Assembly (NCBI RefSeq): GCF_014250675.1
Contig: NZ_JACHTG010000004.1
Coordinates: 1,303,501-1,367,500, forward strand
Reading direction: 5' to 3'
Origin: Cetobacterium sp. 8H
Lineage (GTDB): Bacteria > Fusobacteriota > Fusobacteriia > Fusobacteriales > Fusobacteriaceae
Length of the DNA: 64,000 bases
The notes under the pieces were generated by a model. It did no database searches. It was not told the origin of the DNA and saw nothing but the letters and a program-made list of their open reading frames with translations. Positions 27,072-36,300 of this stretch are shown here, piece after piece (within the stretch, counting starts at the first letter, position 1; each line of letters opens with the position of its first letter). Position numbers and translations under genes: made by a program.

Positions 27072-27836
27072 TTGGAATTAATAACAAGTAAAGATAATGA
27101 ACTGTTTAAGAATTTAAAAAAATTAAGAACAAAAAAATATAGAGATGCTGAAAATATGTTTTTAGCTGAGGGAAGAAAGTTTTTAGAGTTTAATGAGACA
27201 CCAAAAATTATTATTTTTAAAGAGGGAGTTTCTGAAGAGGTTTTAAATGCCGCAGAAAAACATTCATGCAGAAAGATAAGTATGCCAGAAAAACTTTTTA
27301 AAGAGTTAACTTCACAGGAAAACTCACAAGGAGTAATTATATGTTATAACTCTAAAAAAGAAAATTTAGATGAGTTAGGAGATAATATTGTTGTATTAAA
27401 TAGAGTTTCAGATCCAGGAAATTTAGGAACCATAATAAGGATAGCTGATGCTGCAGGGTTTAAAGATATAGTTTTAACAAAAGGAAGTGTAGATTGCTAT
27501 AATGAAAAAACTGTAAGAAGTACAATGGGCTCAATACTTGCTATGAATATCTCGTATATTGATGAGAACAATTTAGTTTCCTTTTTAAAAGAACATGGAT
27601 ATAAAATAATTGTGACAGCTTTAGAAGAGGATTCTATACCCTATACCAAGCTAAATTTGGCTGAAAAAAATGCTTTTATATTCGGAAATGAAGGAGACGG
27701 TGTGTCTAAAGAGATTATAAACTCGAGTGATGAAAAAGTGATAATTCCAATTTATGGAACTGCAGAGTCATTAAATGTTGCTATGGCAACAGGGATTGTT
27801 TTATATGAAGTTAGAAATAAACTAGAAAATAGATAG
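27072..27836 (+). CDS. SpoU/TrmH-family RNA 2'-O-methyltransferase
   Basis: The protein is a SPOUT-class methyltransferase with an N-terminal substrate-binding domain (ITSKDNELFKNLKKLRTKKYRD) and the knotted C-terminal domain: VVLNRVSDPGNLGTIIRIADAAG near residues 111-133 (motif 1), FGNEGDGVSKEI (motif 2) and IPIYGTAESLNVAMATGIVLYE (motif 3). It probably methylates 23S rRNA or tRNA. ATG 27045 would sit almost at the transcript start with no ribosome site, while TTG 27072 has TAGGAG eight bases upstream and gives the usual N-terminus, so I use TTG (254 residues). It opens an operon through pepV. Confidence 0.9.
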   Translation: MELITSKDNELFKNLKKLRTKKYRDAENMFLAEGRKFLEFNETPKIIIFKEGVSEEVLNAAEKHSCRKISMPEKLFKELTSQENSQGVIICYNSKKENLDELGDNIVVLNRVSDPGNLGTIIRIADAAGFKDIVLTKGSVDCYNEKTVRSTMGSILAMNISYIDENNLVSFLKEHGYKIIVTALEEDSIPYTKLNLAEKNAFIFGNEGDGVSKEIINSSDEKVIIPIYGTAESLNVAMATGIVLYEVRNKLENR

Positions 27837-27853
27837 GAAATCCGGAGGGCATA

Positions 27854-28633
27854 ATGATAAAACTGATTGTTACAGATATGGACGGAACATTTTTAGATGA
27901 TGAAAAAAAGTTTTCAAATGAGTTTTGGGATATTTATGAAAAATTAGAACAAAAAAATATTAAGTTTGTTGTAGCTAGTGGGAGACAATATCAAAATTTA
28001 AGAAAAAACTTTGAAAAAATAAAAGATAGAATAATATTTATAGCAGAAAATGGAAGTTATGTTGTAGAAGATGAAAAAGAGCTTTATTCAAGAGTTTTGT
28101 CGGAAGATTTAATAAAAAAGTATGTGGAGTTAGGAAGAAAGATTCCCACTACAAACATAGTCTTATGCGGTAAGAAATCAGCTTATATAGAGTCAACAGA
28201 TGATGAATTTATAAAGGAAGTAGAAAAATATTATGAAGAAAAAAAGATTGTTAGTGACTTATTAGAAATAGATGATGACGAGATAATAAAAGTTGCTTAT
28301 TGTGATTTGACTGGAACAGAAGAAAATGTTTATCCTCATTTAAAAAAAGAAGTAGATTGTCAAATTGTTGTATCAGGGCAAATATGGCTTGATGTAACAC
28401 ACTTAGAATCGAATAAAGGAATTGCTTTAGAAATCTTGCAAGAAAAAATAGGAATAACATTTGATGAAACGATGGTTTTTGGGGATTATTTAAACGATTA
28501 TGAAATGTTACAAAAAGGTAGATATAGCTACGCTATGGAAAATGCTCATGAAAAAATAAAAGAGATTGCAAATTTCATAGCTAAGAGCAATAACGAAAAT
28601 GGGGTTATTGAAGAATTGAAAAAAATAGTTTAA
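27854..28633 (+). CDS. Cof-type HAD family phosphatase
   Basis: The 259-residue protein is a haloacid-dehalogenase phosphatase of the Cof/YidA type with a C2 cap. Motif I VTDMDGTFL (near 6-14) carries the nucleophile aspartate, motif II is VASGRQY near 41, motif III includes the lysine in LESNKGIAL near 185, and motif IV is FGDYLNDYEML near 209. Such enzymes dephosphorylate sugar phosphates, flavin or nucleotide phosphates; the substrate cannot be predicted. It lies 17 bases after the RNA methyltransferase gene. Confidence 0.92.
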   Translation: MIKLIVTDMDGTFLDDEKKFSNEFWDIYEKLEQKNIKFVVASGRQYQNLRKNFEKIKDRIIFIAENGSYVVEDEKELYSRVLSEDLIKKYVELGRKIPTTNIVLCGKKSAYIESTDDEFIKEVEKYYEEKKIVSDLLEIDDDEIIKVAYCDLTGTEENVYPHLKKEVDCQIVVSGQIWLDVTHLESNKGIALEILQEKIGITFDETMVFGDYLNDYEMLQKGRYSYAMENAHEKIKEIANFIAKSNNENGVIEELKKIV

Positions 28634-28660
28634 CCTGAAAAAAGGGAGGCGGATTTAATT

Positions 28661-29941
28661 ATGAGAAGATATTTAAATTTTATCTTTATATTTTTATTGA
28701 GTGTTAGTCTTTATGCAGAGTATGATTTTCCAATGAAAAATCCTTATGTTGCAACAATAATTGGGAGTTCTAAAATAATGACAGAGGGGATTCCAGAAAA
28801 TGTTCCAACAAAAGAATATAAAATTGAACTTGAAAGAAGTAAAAAGATACCAGAGAATTTGTGGTATGAGAAGGGATTTAAATTTTCTTTGAGTAAACAA
28901 AAAGGAAATGCACCATTGATATATATATTATCTGGAACGGGTTCAGCTTATAATTCTGTCAGAACAAAAAATTTCCAAAGAATATTTTATAAAGCAGGTT
29001 ATCATGTGTTGACAGTGACATCTGTATTTAATTCAAATTTTGTTTTAAATGTTTCAAATAGCCAAGTACCAGGAGTTTTAATTCAAGATGGTCTAGATTT
29101 ATATAATGTTATGAAAGATATGCTAGATAAAGTAAAAAAAGAGGATAGGCTTCAAATAGACAATATCTATTTAATGGGATATAGTATGGGGGCAACTCAT
29201 TCAGCAGTACTTTCATATTTAGATTCTGTGGGGAAAGATTTTAACTTTAAAAGAGTTTATATGGTAAATCCATCAATAAATCTATATTATTCAGCTAAAG
29301 TTTTAGATGATATGCTAGATAAAAATATAGAAAATAAAGCTGAAATAGGTAAGGTTGTAAACGAAGTTATAGATGAGGTTAAAAAGAATATATCACCAAC
29401 AGATTTAGAAATTACAGAGGAAAGTATTTATTCAATTTTTGAAAAGCATGAACTTTCTGATAAAAAGATGAAGACTTTAATAGGCTTAGCATTTAATTTG
29501 ACATCTATTGATTTAAATTATATTGTGGATCAAATAAACGGAACACATGTTTATTCGAAAAAAACACCAGGTAAATTTACGAGCATGTATCCATATTTTG
29601 AAGCTATAAATTTCGCAGACTTTAGTGATTATTTAGAAAAATTGGCATATCCTTACTACTTAAAAATTTTAGGTGGAGATTTAACATTTAATGATATGAT
29701 AAAATATGGAAACCTAAGAATAATTGGTGACTATTTAAAAAATGAAAAAAAGATAGTTGTTGTAACAAATGAAGATGATTTTATCTTATCAACAAAAGAT
29801 AAAAAGTTTATAAAAGAAACATTTAAAGAAAGAAGCTTAATTTATCCTTATGGGGGTCATTGTGGAAATATGTTTTATCAAACAAATGTTGATAAGATGT
29901 TAGAATACTTAAATAAGGGGGTATTTAACAATGAATTATAA
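28661..29941 (+). CDS. Secreted alpha/beta hydrolase upstream of mlaA
   Basis: The 426-residue protein has a signal peptide (about residues 1-20, ending SLYAEYD) and an alpha/beta-hydrolase core: PLIYILSGTGSAYNS near 86 (oxyanion strand), YLMGYSMGATHSAV near 168 with the GxSxG nucleophile, and PYGGHCGNMFYQ near 397 with the likely catalytic histidine. It should act in the periplasm. Its last 11 bases overlap the start of the MlaA gene, so the two are translationally coupled and probably work on envelope lipids together; the substrate (lipid or otherwise) is inferred, not shown. Confidence 0.75.
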   Translation: MRRYLNFIFIFLLSVSLYAEYDFPMKNPYVATIIGSSKIMTEGIPENVPTKEYKIELERSKKIPENLWYEKGFKFSLSKQKGNAPLIYILSGTGSAYNSVRTKNFQRIFYKAGYHVLTVTSVFNSNFVLNVSNSQVPGVLIQDGLDLYNVMKDMLDKVKKEDRLQIDNIYLMGYSMGATHSAVLSYLDSVGKDFNFKRVYMVNPSINLYYSAKVLDDMLDKNIENKAEIGKVVNEVIDEVKKNISPTDLEITEESIYSIFEKHELSDKKMKTLIGLAFNLTSIDLNYIVDQINGTHVYSKKTPGKFTSMYPYFEAINFADFSDYLEKLAYPYYLKILGGDLTFNDMIKYGNLRIIGDYLKNEKKIVVVTNEDDFILSTKDKKFIKETFKERSLIYPYGGHCGNMFYQTNVDKMLEYLNKGVFNNEL

Positions 29942-30806
29942 AAAAATAATGATATTATCAAGTCTTTTATTGTTAGTTGGATGCTCTTCAATTGAAAAAA
30001 AAGAGGATATAAAACTAGTAGAAACACATAATAATTCAAAAATGATAGAAGAAGTAGCGGTAAAAAATAAAGAGTATTTAAAATTAGATTTGGGAAAAGA
30101 GATTGTCCCACAACCAGTTATCGGGGATAATGAAGTAGTTCGAAAAAAGGAGATCAATGGAACCAAATTTATAGAAGTTTATGATCCGTTAGAGCCTTTA
30201 AATAGAAGAATTTATTATTTCAACTATTATTTAGATAAGTTTGTATTGATTCCAGCTGTGAATGTTTATGAGTTTATTGCTCCAACTGTAGTGCAAAAAG
30301 GAGTTTCAAATTTTTTCTCAAACCTTCAAGAGATAAATACATTTGTGAACTCATTGTTACAATTAGAAGGAAGAAAAGCTACAATAACATTAGCAAGATT
30401 TGGTATAAATTCAACAATAGGTATTTTAGGATTGTTTGATGTAGCTACAAAATTAGAGCTACCAAAAACATATGAAGATTTTGGTTTAACTCTCGCAAAA
30501 TATGGTATTGGAAATGGACCATATTTAGTTTTACCTGGATTTGGACCATCAAATTTGAGGGATACGACTGGAAAAGCGGTAGGAATGGTTACAATAGCTG
30601 AGGTAGATCCTTATAATCCAGTGGATGTAAATGTAGATGACTGGGGAATTAGAACAGCAAACGTTATAAATGCTAGAAAAGAAACTAAGAAATTCAGATA
30701 TTATGGAACAGGAAGTCCATTCGAGTATGAGTATGTAAGATATTTCTATACAAAATATAGGGATACATTAATAGATGTAAATGATGTTAACGGGAGAGGT
30801 GAATAG
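29931..30806 (+). CDS. mlaA: MlaA (VacJ) outer-membrane lipid-asymmetry lipoprotein
   Basis: MlaA removes mislocalised phospholipids from the outer leaflet and hands them to the Mla pathway. The 291-residue protein has lipobox LVGC (cysteine near 18), an unusually long charged linker (20-80), and the VacJ domain: YDPLEPLNRRIYYFN near 84, EINTFVNSLLQ near 139, ARFGINSTIGILGLFD near 157, and GPYLVLPGFGPSNLRDT near 198-214. The other mla genes are not here. It overlaps the hydrolase gene and precedes pepV by two bases. Confidence 0.94.
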   Translation: MNYKKIMILSSLLLLVGCSSIEKKEDIKLVETHNNSKMIEEVAVKNKEYLKLDLGKEIVPQPVIGDNEVVRKKEINGTKFIEVYDPLEPLNRRIYYFNYYLDKFVLIPAVNVYEFIAPTVVQKGVSNFFSNLQEINTFVNSLLQLEGRKATITLARFGINSTIGILGLFDVATKLELPKTYEDFGLTLAKYGIGNGPYLVLPGFGPSNLRDTTGKAVGMVTIAEVDPYNPVDVNVDDWGIRTANVINARKETKKFRYYGTGSPFEYEYVRYFYTKYRDTLIDVNDVNGRGE

Positions 30807-30808
30807 TT

Positions 30809-32200
30809 TTGAATTTACAAGAGTTTGTTTTAAATTACAAAGATGATGTGGTGAAATCAATTCAAGAGTCAGTGAGAATTAAAAGTGTGCAAGAGCCAGC
30901 TTTAGAAGGGATGCCTTTTGGAGAGGGAGCAGCAAAGGCTTTAGAACACATGCTAGAATTAGGGGAAAAGTTAGGTTTTAAGGTAGAGAACTTTGATAAC
31001 TATGCAGGACATATTGATTTTGGTGATGGACCTGATGAGGAAATGATAGGAGTTTTAGGTCATGTAGACGTTGTTCCTGAAGGAACAGGTTGGGATCATC
31101 CGCCATATGAAGCAAAAATCGTAGATGGAAAAATGTATGGAAGAGGAGTTTTGGATGATAAAGGTCCTACAATAGCTGCTCTTTATGCTTTAAAAGCTAT
31201 AAAAGATTCAGGATTAAAATTAAATAGAAAAGTAAGAGTTATAGTTGGAGCAAATGAGGAGACAGGTTGGGGATGTATGAATCATTATTTTGGGAAACTG
31301 AATATGCCACAACCAGCAATGGCATTTACACCAGACTCTTCATTCCCTGTAACATTTGCAGAAAAAGGGATCTTACACCTTATGTTATCTAAAGAGTATT
31401 CTGATGAATTAAGTTTCTCAATAAATGGTGGAGTAGCGTTTAACTCTGTTCCCGATTCAACAATCGGAATCTTCCCATTGTCAATGAAAGAGGAGATATT
31501 TAATAACTTAGAAAAGTTTAACGAAGGAAAAGAGTATAAAATATCAGCTTCAGAAAAAGATGGAAAGATTGAAGTAGTTTCATTAGGAAAAGCATCACAT
31601 GGAGCTAGACCAGCAAATGGATATAATCCAATTTCAGCGTTATTTTCATTCTTGTCAACTATAAAAATAGAAGATGAGCAGTTGAAGAATTTGGTAGAGT
31701 TCTTTAAAGAGTATATAGGAATGGAGTATTCAGGAGCAAGTTTAGGAATTGACTTCAAAGATGAACCTTCTGGAGTATTAACTCTAACTATTGGAAAAAT
31801 TGAGTGTACTGGAAAAAACATGATGTTTGGATTTGATATCAGATACCCGGTAACGTATAAAAAAGAACAGGTTCTTGAAGAGGTTGAAAAGAGAGCAAAA
31901 ACAAAAGGGATAAATGTGACAGTGAGATCTGCGAAGAATCCATTATATGTTCCTAAAGATAGTTTTTTAGTAACAACACTGATGAATATATATAAAGATA
32001 TTACTGGTGATGTCGATGCAGAACCGGTATCTATTGGTGGTGGAACATATGCAAGAGCGGTAACGAATGGAGTTGCATTTGGAGCTTTACTAAAAGGTCA
32101 AGAAGACAACATGCATCAAAAAAATGAGTATTTAGAAATAGAAAAATTAGATACTTGGTTGAAAATATATGTTCAAGCTATATATGATTTAGCAAAATAA
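30809..32200 (+). CDS. pepV: Dipeptidase PepV (M20 family, Sapep-like)
   Basis: The 463-residue zinc/manganese-dependent dipeptidase cleaves dipeptides in the cytoplasm. Metal-site motifs are GHVDVVPEG near residue 84, GRGVLDDKGP near 113, and ANEETGWG near 150 with the general base glutamate; the lid domain and late IGGGTYARAV segment near 413 with EYLEIEKL also fit PepV. The start is the TTG at 30809, with GGGAGAGG upstream and only two bases after mlaA. It ends the operon before an intrinsic terminator. Confidence 0.93.
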   Translation: MNLQEFVLNYKDDVVKSIQESVRIKSVQEPALEGMPFGEGAAKALEHMLELGEKLGFKVENFDNYAGHIDFGDGPDEEMIGVLGHVDVVPEGTGWDHPPYEAKIVDGKMYGRGVLDDKGPTIAALYALKAIKDSGLKLNRKVRVIVGANEETGWGCMNHYFGKLNMPQPAMAFTPDSSFPVTFAEKGILHLMLSKEYSDELSFSINGGVAFNSVPDSTIGIFPLSMKEEIFNNLEKFNEGKEYKISASEKDGKIEVVSLGKASHGARPANGYNPISALFSFLSTIKIEDEQLKNLVEFFKEYIGMEYSGASLGIDFKDEPSGVLTLTIGKIECTGKNMMFGFDIRYPVTYKKEQVLEEVEKRAKTKGINVTVRSAKNPLYVPKDSFLVTTLMNIYKDITGDVDAEPVSIGGGTYARAVTNGVAFGALLKGQEDNMHQKNEYLEIEKLDTWLKIYVQAIYDLAK

Positions 32201-32207
32201 GTGTATT

Positions 32208-32238
32208 AAAAAACTGCAGAGATGCAGTTTTTTTTATT
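32208..32238 (+). terminator. Intrinsic terminator after pepV
   Basis: An 11-bp stem AAAAAACTGCA/TGCAGTTTTTT with a GAGA tetraloop and T run, eight bases after the pepV stop. Confidence 0.92.
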
Positions 32239-32432
32239 TTTTTGAAAAAATAAAAAAGACATAAATAGTAAAAAAATGGTACTTCAAACAACCTGTAACT
32301 ATTTTGATAATAACTATATATAGTATAAATACTACTATTATAAAAATATATTTTCAAAATAAGAGGTTATGAAATATATTATTCGAAATAACCAAAAAAG
32401 ATTAAGAAAATAGAAAAGGAGGGAATTATATT

Positions 32433-33611
32433 ATGAGAAAATTTTTGATGTATTTATTAGCAACATTACTTTCTGTATTCACTTTTGCGGAAGCTCCATA
32501 CCATATCGGGGTTATAACAGGTACGGTTTCTCAATCAGAAGACGGTCTTAGAGGTGCTGAAGAAACTATCAGACTTTATGGCGCAGCTGATAAAGGTGGA
32601 GAAATAGTGCATGTTACATATCCTGATAACTTTATGCAAGAGATGGAAACAACAATATCTCAAATGGTTAGCTTAGCAGATGATCCAAAAATGAAAGCGA
32701 TCGTTATTGCAGAAGCAATTCCTGGAACAGTTGAAGCTTTTAGAAGAATAAGAGAGAAAAGACCAGATATACTATTACTTTCAAATTCTCCACACGAAGA
32801 TCCAGAAATGATAGGGGCGGTATCAGATTTGGTTGTAAATCCAGATAGTATAGCTAGAGGTTACTTGATAGTTAAAGCTGCTAAGGAGATGGGGGCAGAT
32901 AAATTTATGCATATATCTTTTCCTAGACATATGAGTTATGAGCTACTTTCTAAAAGAAGAAACGTAATGAGAGAGGCAGCAAAAGATTTAGGTCTTGAGT
33001 TTATTGAAATGACGGCTCCAGATCCTGTAAGTGATGTAGGGGTAGCGGGTGCGCAACAATATATATTAGAGCAAGTTCCTAGTTGGATAAATAAATATGG
33101 AAAAAATGTAGCTTTCTTTGCAACAAATGATGCTCATACAGAGCCATTATTAAAAAGAGTTACTGAATTGGGAGGATATTTTGTTGAAGCAGATTTACCT
33201 TCACCAACTATGGGATATCCAGGTGCATTAGGAATTCAATTTACAGAGGATGAAAAAGGAAATTGGCCAAAAATACTACAAAAAGTTGAAAAGACAGTTG
33301 TAGATAAAAATGCAAGTGGAAGAATGGGAACTTGGGCTTATTCATATAACTTCGCTGTAACAGTTTCTTTAGTTGATTTAGCTAAAAATGTTTTGGATGG
33401 AAAAGCACAAGCAGATAATTTTGATGCACTTAAAGAAGTTTTAGCTAAAAATACTCCAGGAGCAGAATGGAATGGAAGTAACTACGTAGATGTGAAAGGT
33501 ATTGAAAAAGATAACTTCTATTTGTTATATCAAGATACTTATGTATTAGGAAAAGGGTATTTAAAAATGACAGAATTAGAAGTGCCAGAGAAATATTTTT
33601 CTGTTAAATAA
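32433..33611 (+). CDS. DUF3798 periplasmic substrate-binding protein
   Basis: The 392-residue protein has a signal peptide (about 1-19, ending TFAEAPY) without a lipobox cysteine and then a two-lobed periplasmic-binding fold recognised as the DUF3798 family: IGVITGTVSQSEDGLRGAEE near 24-43, KAIVIAEAIPGT near 90, LLLSNSPHEDPEMI near 115, and FFATNDAHTEPLL near 234. It is the first gene of an ABC importer locus, so it presumably delivers the substrate, which is unknown. The 232-base leader before it is very AT-rich and holds the inverted repeat GGTTAT-N17-ATAACC (32365-32393), possibly an operator. A hairpin follows the gene. Confidence 0.85.
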   Translation: MRKFLMYLLATLLSVFTFAEAPYHIGVITGTVSQSEDGLRGAEETIRLYGAADKGGEIVHVTYPDNFMQEMETTISQMVSLADDPKMKAIVIAEAIPGTVEAFRRIREKRPDILLLSNSPHEDPEMIGAVSDLVVNPDSIARGYLIVKAAKEMGADKFMHISFPRHMSYELLSKRRNVMREAAKDLGLEFIEMTAPDPVSDVGVAGAQQYILEQVPSWINKYGKNVAFFATNDAHTEPLLKRVTELGGYFVEADLPSPTMGYPGALGIQFTEDEKGNWPKILQKVEKTVVDKNASGRMGTWAYSYNFAVTVSLVDLAKNVLDGKAQADNFDALKEVLAKNTPGAEWNGSNYVDVKGIEKDNFYLLYQDTYVLGKGYLKMTELEVPEKYFSVK

Positions 33612-33620
33612 TTTGAAAGA

Positions 33621-33653
33621 ATTGACCACTAGTTCCAAGAGCTAGTGGTCAAT
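33621..33653 (+). repeat. Intergenic hairpin between binding protein and ATPase genes
   Basis: A perfect 12-bp inverted repeat ATTGACCACTAG/CTAGTGGTCAAT (33621-33632, 33642-33653) with a nine-base loop lies ten bases after the DUF3798 stop, followed by a weak T-rich tail (ATTTTAAT). It may act as a leaky terminator or mRNA-stabilising element, so that the binding protein is made in excess of the membrane components. Confidence 0.75.
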
Positions 33654-33680
33654 ATTTTAATAAACTTAAGAGGTGGTAAA

Positions 33681-35270
33681 ATGTCTGAAACACTTTTAAA
33701 AATGGTTGGTGTATCGAAAAGTTTTGGTGAAAATACAGTTTTAAAAGATATAAACTTAAATATAAAATCAGGTGAGATAGTAGGACTTGTTGGGGAAAAT
33801 GGTGCTGGAAAATCTACACTTATGAAAATAATCTTTGGAATGTCTGTAATAAATGAAACAGGTGGATATAATGGAGAGATGTTTTTTGATGGGAAGAAAG
33901 TGAATTTTAAAAGTTCTTTTGATGCTTTAAATGCGGGAATAGGAATGGTTCATCAAGAATTTTCTTTGATTCCAGGATTTAAGGCCTCAGAAAATATTGT
34001 TTTGAATAGGGAAACTTTAAAAAAATCCTATCTTAAAGATATTTTTGGAGAAAGAATAAGTAGAGTAGATGAAGAATCAAATGATGAAAGAGCTAAAAAG
34101 GCAATATCTCATTTGGGTGTAGATCTAAGTGTAGATACTAAAATTTCGGATATGCCAGTTGCACATATGCAATTTACGGAAATTGCAAGAGAGATAGAAA
34201 GAGAGAATACTAAACTTTTAGTTTTAGATGAACCTACAGCGGTTTTAACTGAAAAGGAAGCTGAAATACTTTTAAAAACTATGAAAAGATTGTCCCAAGA
34301 AGGAATCGCTATTATATTTATAACCCATAGACTTGAAGAGATTATGAATGTTTCTGATAGAGTTATAGTTTTAAGAGATGGAATTATGATGAATGAGCTA
34401 GAAACTTCAAAAACAGATGTGGATGAGATCACAGAATTAATGATTGGACGAAAAATGTCACAGGAAACTAGTATTCGAAAAAACTCCGGAAAAACAGAAG
34501 AAATTTTAAAAATAAGTAATCTTTGGGTAGATATGCCAGGAGAAAAGGTTAAAAATGTAAATTTAAGCATAAAAAAGGGTGAGATAATAGGATTGGGAGG
34601 AATGGCTGGACAAGGTAAAGTTGGAATAGCCAATGGAATAATGGGGCTTTTTGAAGCTGGTGGAGAGATTCTTTATAAAGGTAAAAGATTAGGATTAAAT
34701 AATCCGAAAGAGCCTTTAGAGAATGGACTATATTTTGTTTCGGAAGATAGAAAAGAGGTAGGATTAATTCTTGATGAAACGATTGATTTAAATATAGCTT
34801 ATCCATCTATATGTATAAAAAATGAGTTTTTAAAAAAGAAATACTTTGGAATATTTAATAGTTTAGATATGGATTTTGTTGAAAAAAACTCTAATAAATA
34901 TATAGAAAAGTTGGAAATTAAATGTATGAGTGGGAAACAAAGAGTTGGTGAGTTAAGTGGAGGAAATCAACAAAAAGTTTGTCTAGCTAAAGCATTTACA
35001 ATTTCACCAGATATTTTATTTGTATCTGAACCAACTAGAGGAATAGATATAGGAGCTAAAAAAATAGTTCTTGAAACACTAAGAGAATATAATCAAAAAG
35101 AAAATATGACGATAATCTTGACTTCATCTGAGCTTGAAGAACTAAGATCTATCTGTGATAGAATAGCCATAGTAAATGAAGGAGAAATAGCTGGAATATT
35201 ACCACCAGAAGCAAGTTTACTAGAATTTGGAAAGATGATGGTTGGAATAAAAGGGGGTAGTGATGAATAG
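33681..35270 (+). CDS. ABC transporter ATPase, double-domain (RbsA/MglA/YufO type)
   Basis: The 529-residue protein contains two ABC domains, as in the CUT2 sugar and BMP/nucleoside importers. Domain 1 has Walker A GENGAGKST near residue 38 and Walker B LLVLDEPTA near 178, but its signature region reads DMPVAHMQFTEIA without a clear LSGG. Domain 2 has a degenerate Walker A (GMAGQGKVG near 305), a normal signature LSGGNQQKV near 420 and FVSEPTRG. Such asymmetry is usual in this group. The start is the ATG at 33681 with AGAGGTGG; upstream in-frame codons cross the hairpin. Its stop overlaps the first permease by 11 bases. Confidence 0.9.
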   Translation: MSETLLKMVGVSKSFGENTVLKDINLNIKSGEIVGLVGENGAGKSTLMKIIFGMSVINETGGYNGEMFFDGKKVNFKSSFDALNAGIGMVHQEFSLIPGFKASENIVLNRETLKKSYLKDIFGERISRVDEESNDERAKKAISHLGVDLSVDTKISDMPVAHMQFTEIAREIERENTKLLVLDEPTAVLTEKEAEILLKTMKRLSQEGIAIIFITHRLEEIMNVSDRVIVLRDGIMMNELETSKTDVDEITELMIGRKMSQETSIRKNSGKTEEILKISNLWVDMPGEKVKNVNLSIKKGEIIGLGGMAGQGKVGIANGIMGLFEAGGEILYKGKRLGLNNPKEPLENGLYFVSEDRKEVGLILDETIDLNIAYPSICIKNEFLKKKYFGIFNSLDMDFVEKNSNKYIEKLEIKCMSGKQRVGELSGGNQQKVCLAKAFTISPDILFVSEPTRGIDIGAKKIVLETLREYNQKENMTIILTSSELEELRSICDRIAIVNEGEIAGILPPEASLLEFGKMMVGIKGGSDE

Positions 35271-36300
35271 TGCAGATATATCAAAGAAAATTTCAAAAAT
35301 AGGGTTGCCTAGAATAATAATAGCACTCTTTTTATTATCGCTTTATGTGATTGCTCCTTTTGTAGGAATAAATTTAAAAACAGCGTTTCAAGATACATTT
35401 ATAAGAGTTGGAATGAACATAATATTGGTTTTATCTCTAGTTCCAATGATTCAAGGAGGTACTGGATTAAACTTTGGAATGCCGTTAGGGGTAGAAGCAG
35501 GGCTTCTAGGAGCAGTAATTAGTATAGAGTTAGGACTTACTGGATTTTTAGGATTCTTAGGTGCAATGATTATATCTATACCAATCGCTGTAGTTTTTGG
35601 ATATGGATATGGAAAAATACTTAATAAAGTAAAAGGTGGAGAGATGATGATAGCCACTTATGTTGGATTCTCATCTGTTGCATTTATGTGTATTATGTGG
35701 CTACTATTGCCGTTTAAAAAGCCAGATATGATTTGGGCATATGGTGGAGAGGGACTTCGTACAACGGTAAGTGTTGAAAGTTATTGGAGTAAGATACTAG
35801 GTAGAATTTTAAATATTCCAAATAATTATAGCTTTATTGGAGAGCTTATATTCTTTATCTTAGTTGCTTTTTTAATAAAAGAATACTTCAGAAGTAGAAG
35901 TGGTCTTTCTATGAAAGCAGTTGGAGCAAATGAAAAGTTTGCTAAATCTATTGGAATAGATATAGATAGAGCTAGAATTGTATCAGTTGTAATGTCAACT
36001 GTTATAGCAGCTTTAGGAATAATTGTTTATCAACAGAGCTTTGGATTTATACAGCTATATTTAGCTCCATTTTATATGGCTTTTCCAGCAATTGCAGCTA
36101 TTTTAATAGGAGGAGCTTCAGTTCATAAAGCAACTATGTTCAATGTTGTAGTTGGAACATTTTTATTTCAAGGAATTATAACTATGACACCAATTGTTAT
36201 AAGTGGTCTTATAAAAACAGATATGTCAGAAACAATAAGAGTTATAATTTCAAATGGAATGATATTATATGCATTAACTAGAAAAGGAGGTACGAATTAA
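35260..36300 (+). CDS. ABC transporter permease 1 of the DUF3798 locus
   Basis: A 346-residue inner-membrane protein with about nine hydrophobic segments in the BPD_transp_2 (RbsC-like) pattern. The central part VPMIQGGTGLNFGMPLG and the late cytoplasmic loop MKAVGANEKFAKSIGIDIDRARIVSVVMST, which contacts the ATPase, are typical. It overlaps the ATPase gene and its stop codon overlaps the start of the second permease (TAATG), so the subunits are made together. Confidence 0.88.
   Translation: MMNSADISKKISKIGLPRIIIALFLLSLYVIAPFVGINLKTAFQDTFIRVGMNIILVLSLVPMIQGGTGLNFGMPLGVEAGLLGAVISIELGLTGFLGFLGAMIISIPIAVVFGYGYGKILNKVKGGEMMIATYVGFSSVAFMCIMWLLLPFKKPDMIWAYGGEGLRTTVSVESYWSKILGRILNIPNNYSFIGELIFFILVAFLIKEYFRSRSGLSMKAVGANEKFAKSIGIDIDRARIVSVVMSTVIAALGIIVYQQSFGFIQLYLAPFYMAFPAIAAILIGGASVHKATMFNVVVGTFLFQGIITMTPIVISGLIKTDMSETIRVIISNGMILYALTRKGGTN

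Noticed and set aside
31285-31821. Long antisense open frame opposite pepV
   Set aside because: It is a shadow of the coding frame, has no ribosome site and no recognisable protein pattern; similar frames opposite the oxidoreductase, polC and the ABC ATPase were rejected for the same reason.
32312-32393. Defined promoter/operator for the DUF3798 operon
   Set aside because: Several TTGATA and TATA-like boxes overlap in very AT-rich DNA with no convincing 17-base pair; the inverted repeat GGTTAT/ATAACC is noted only with the gene.
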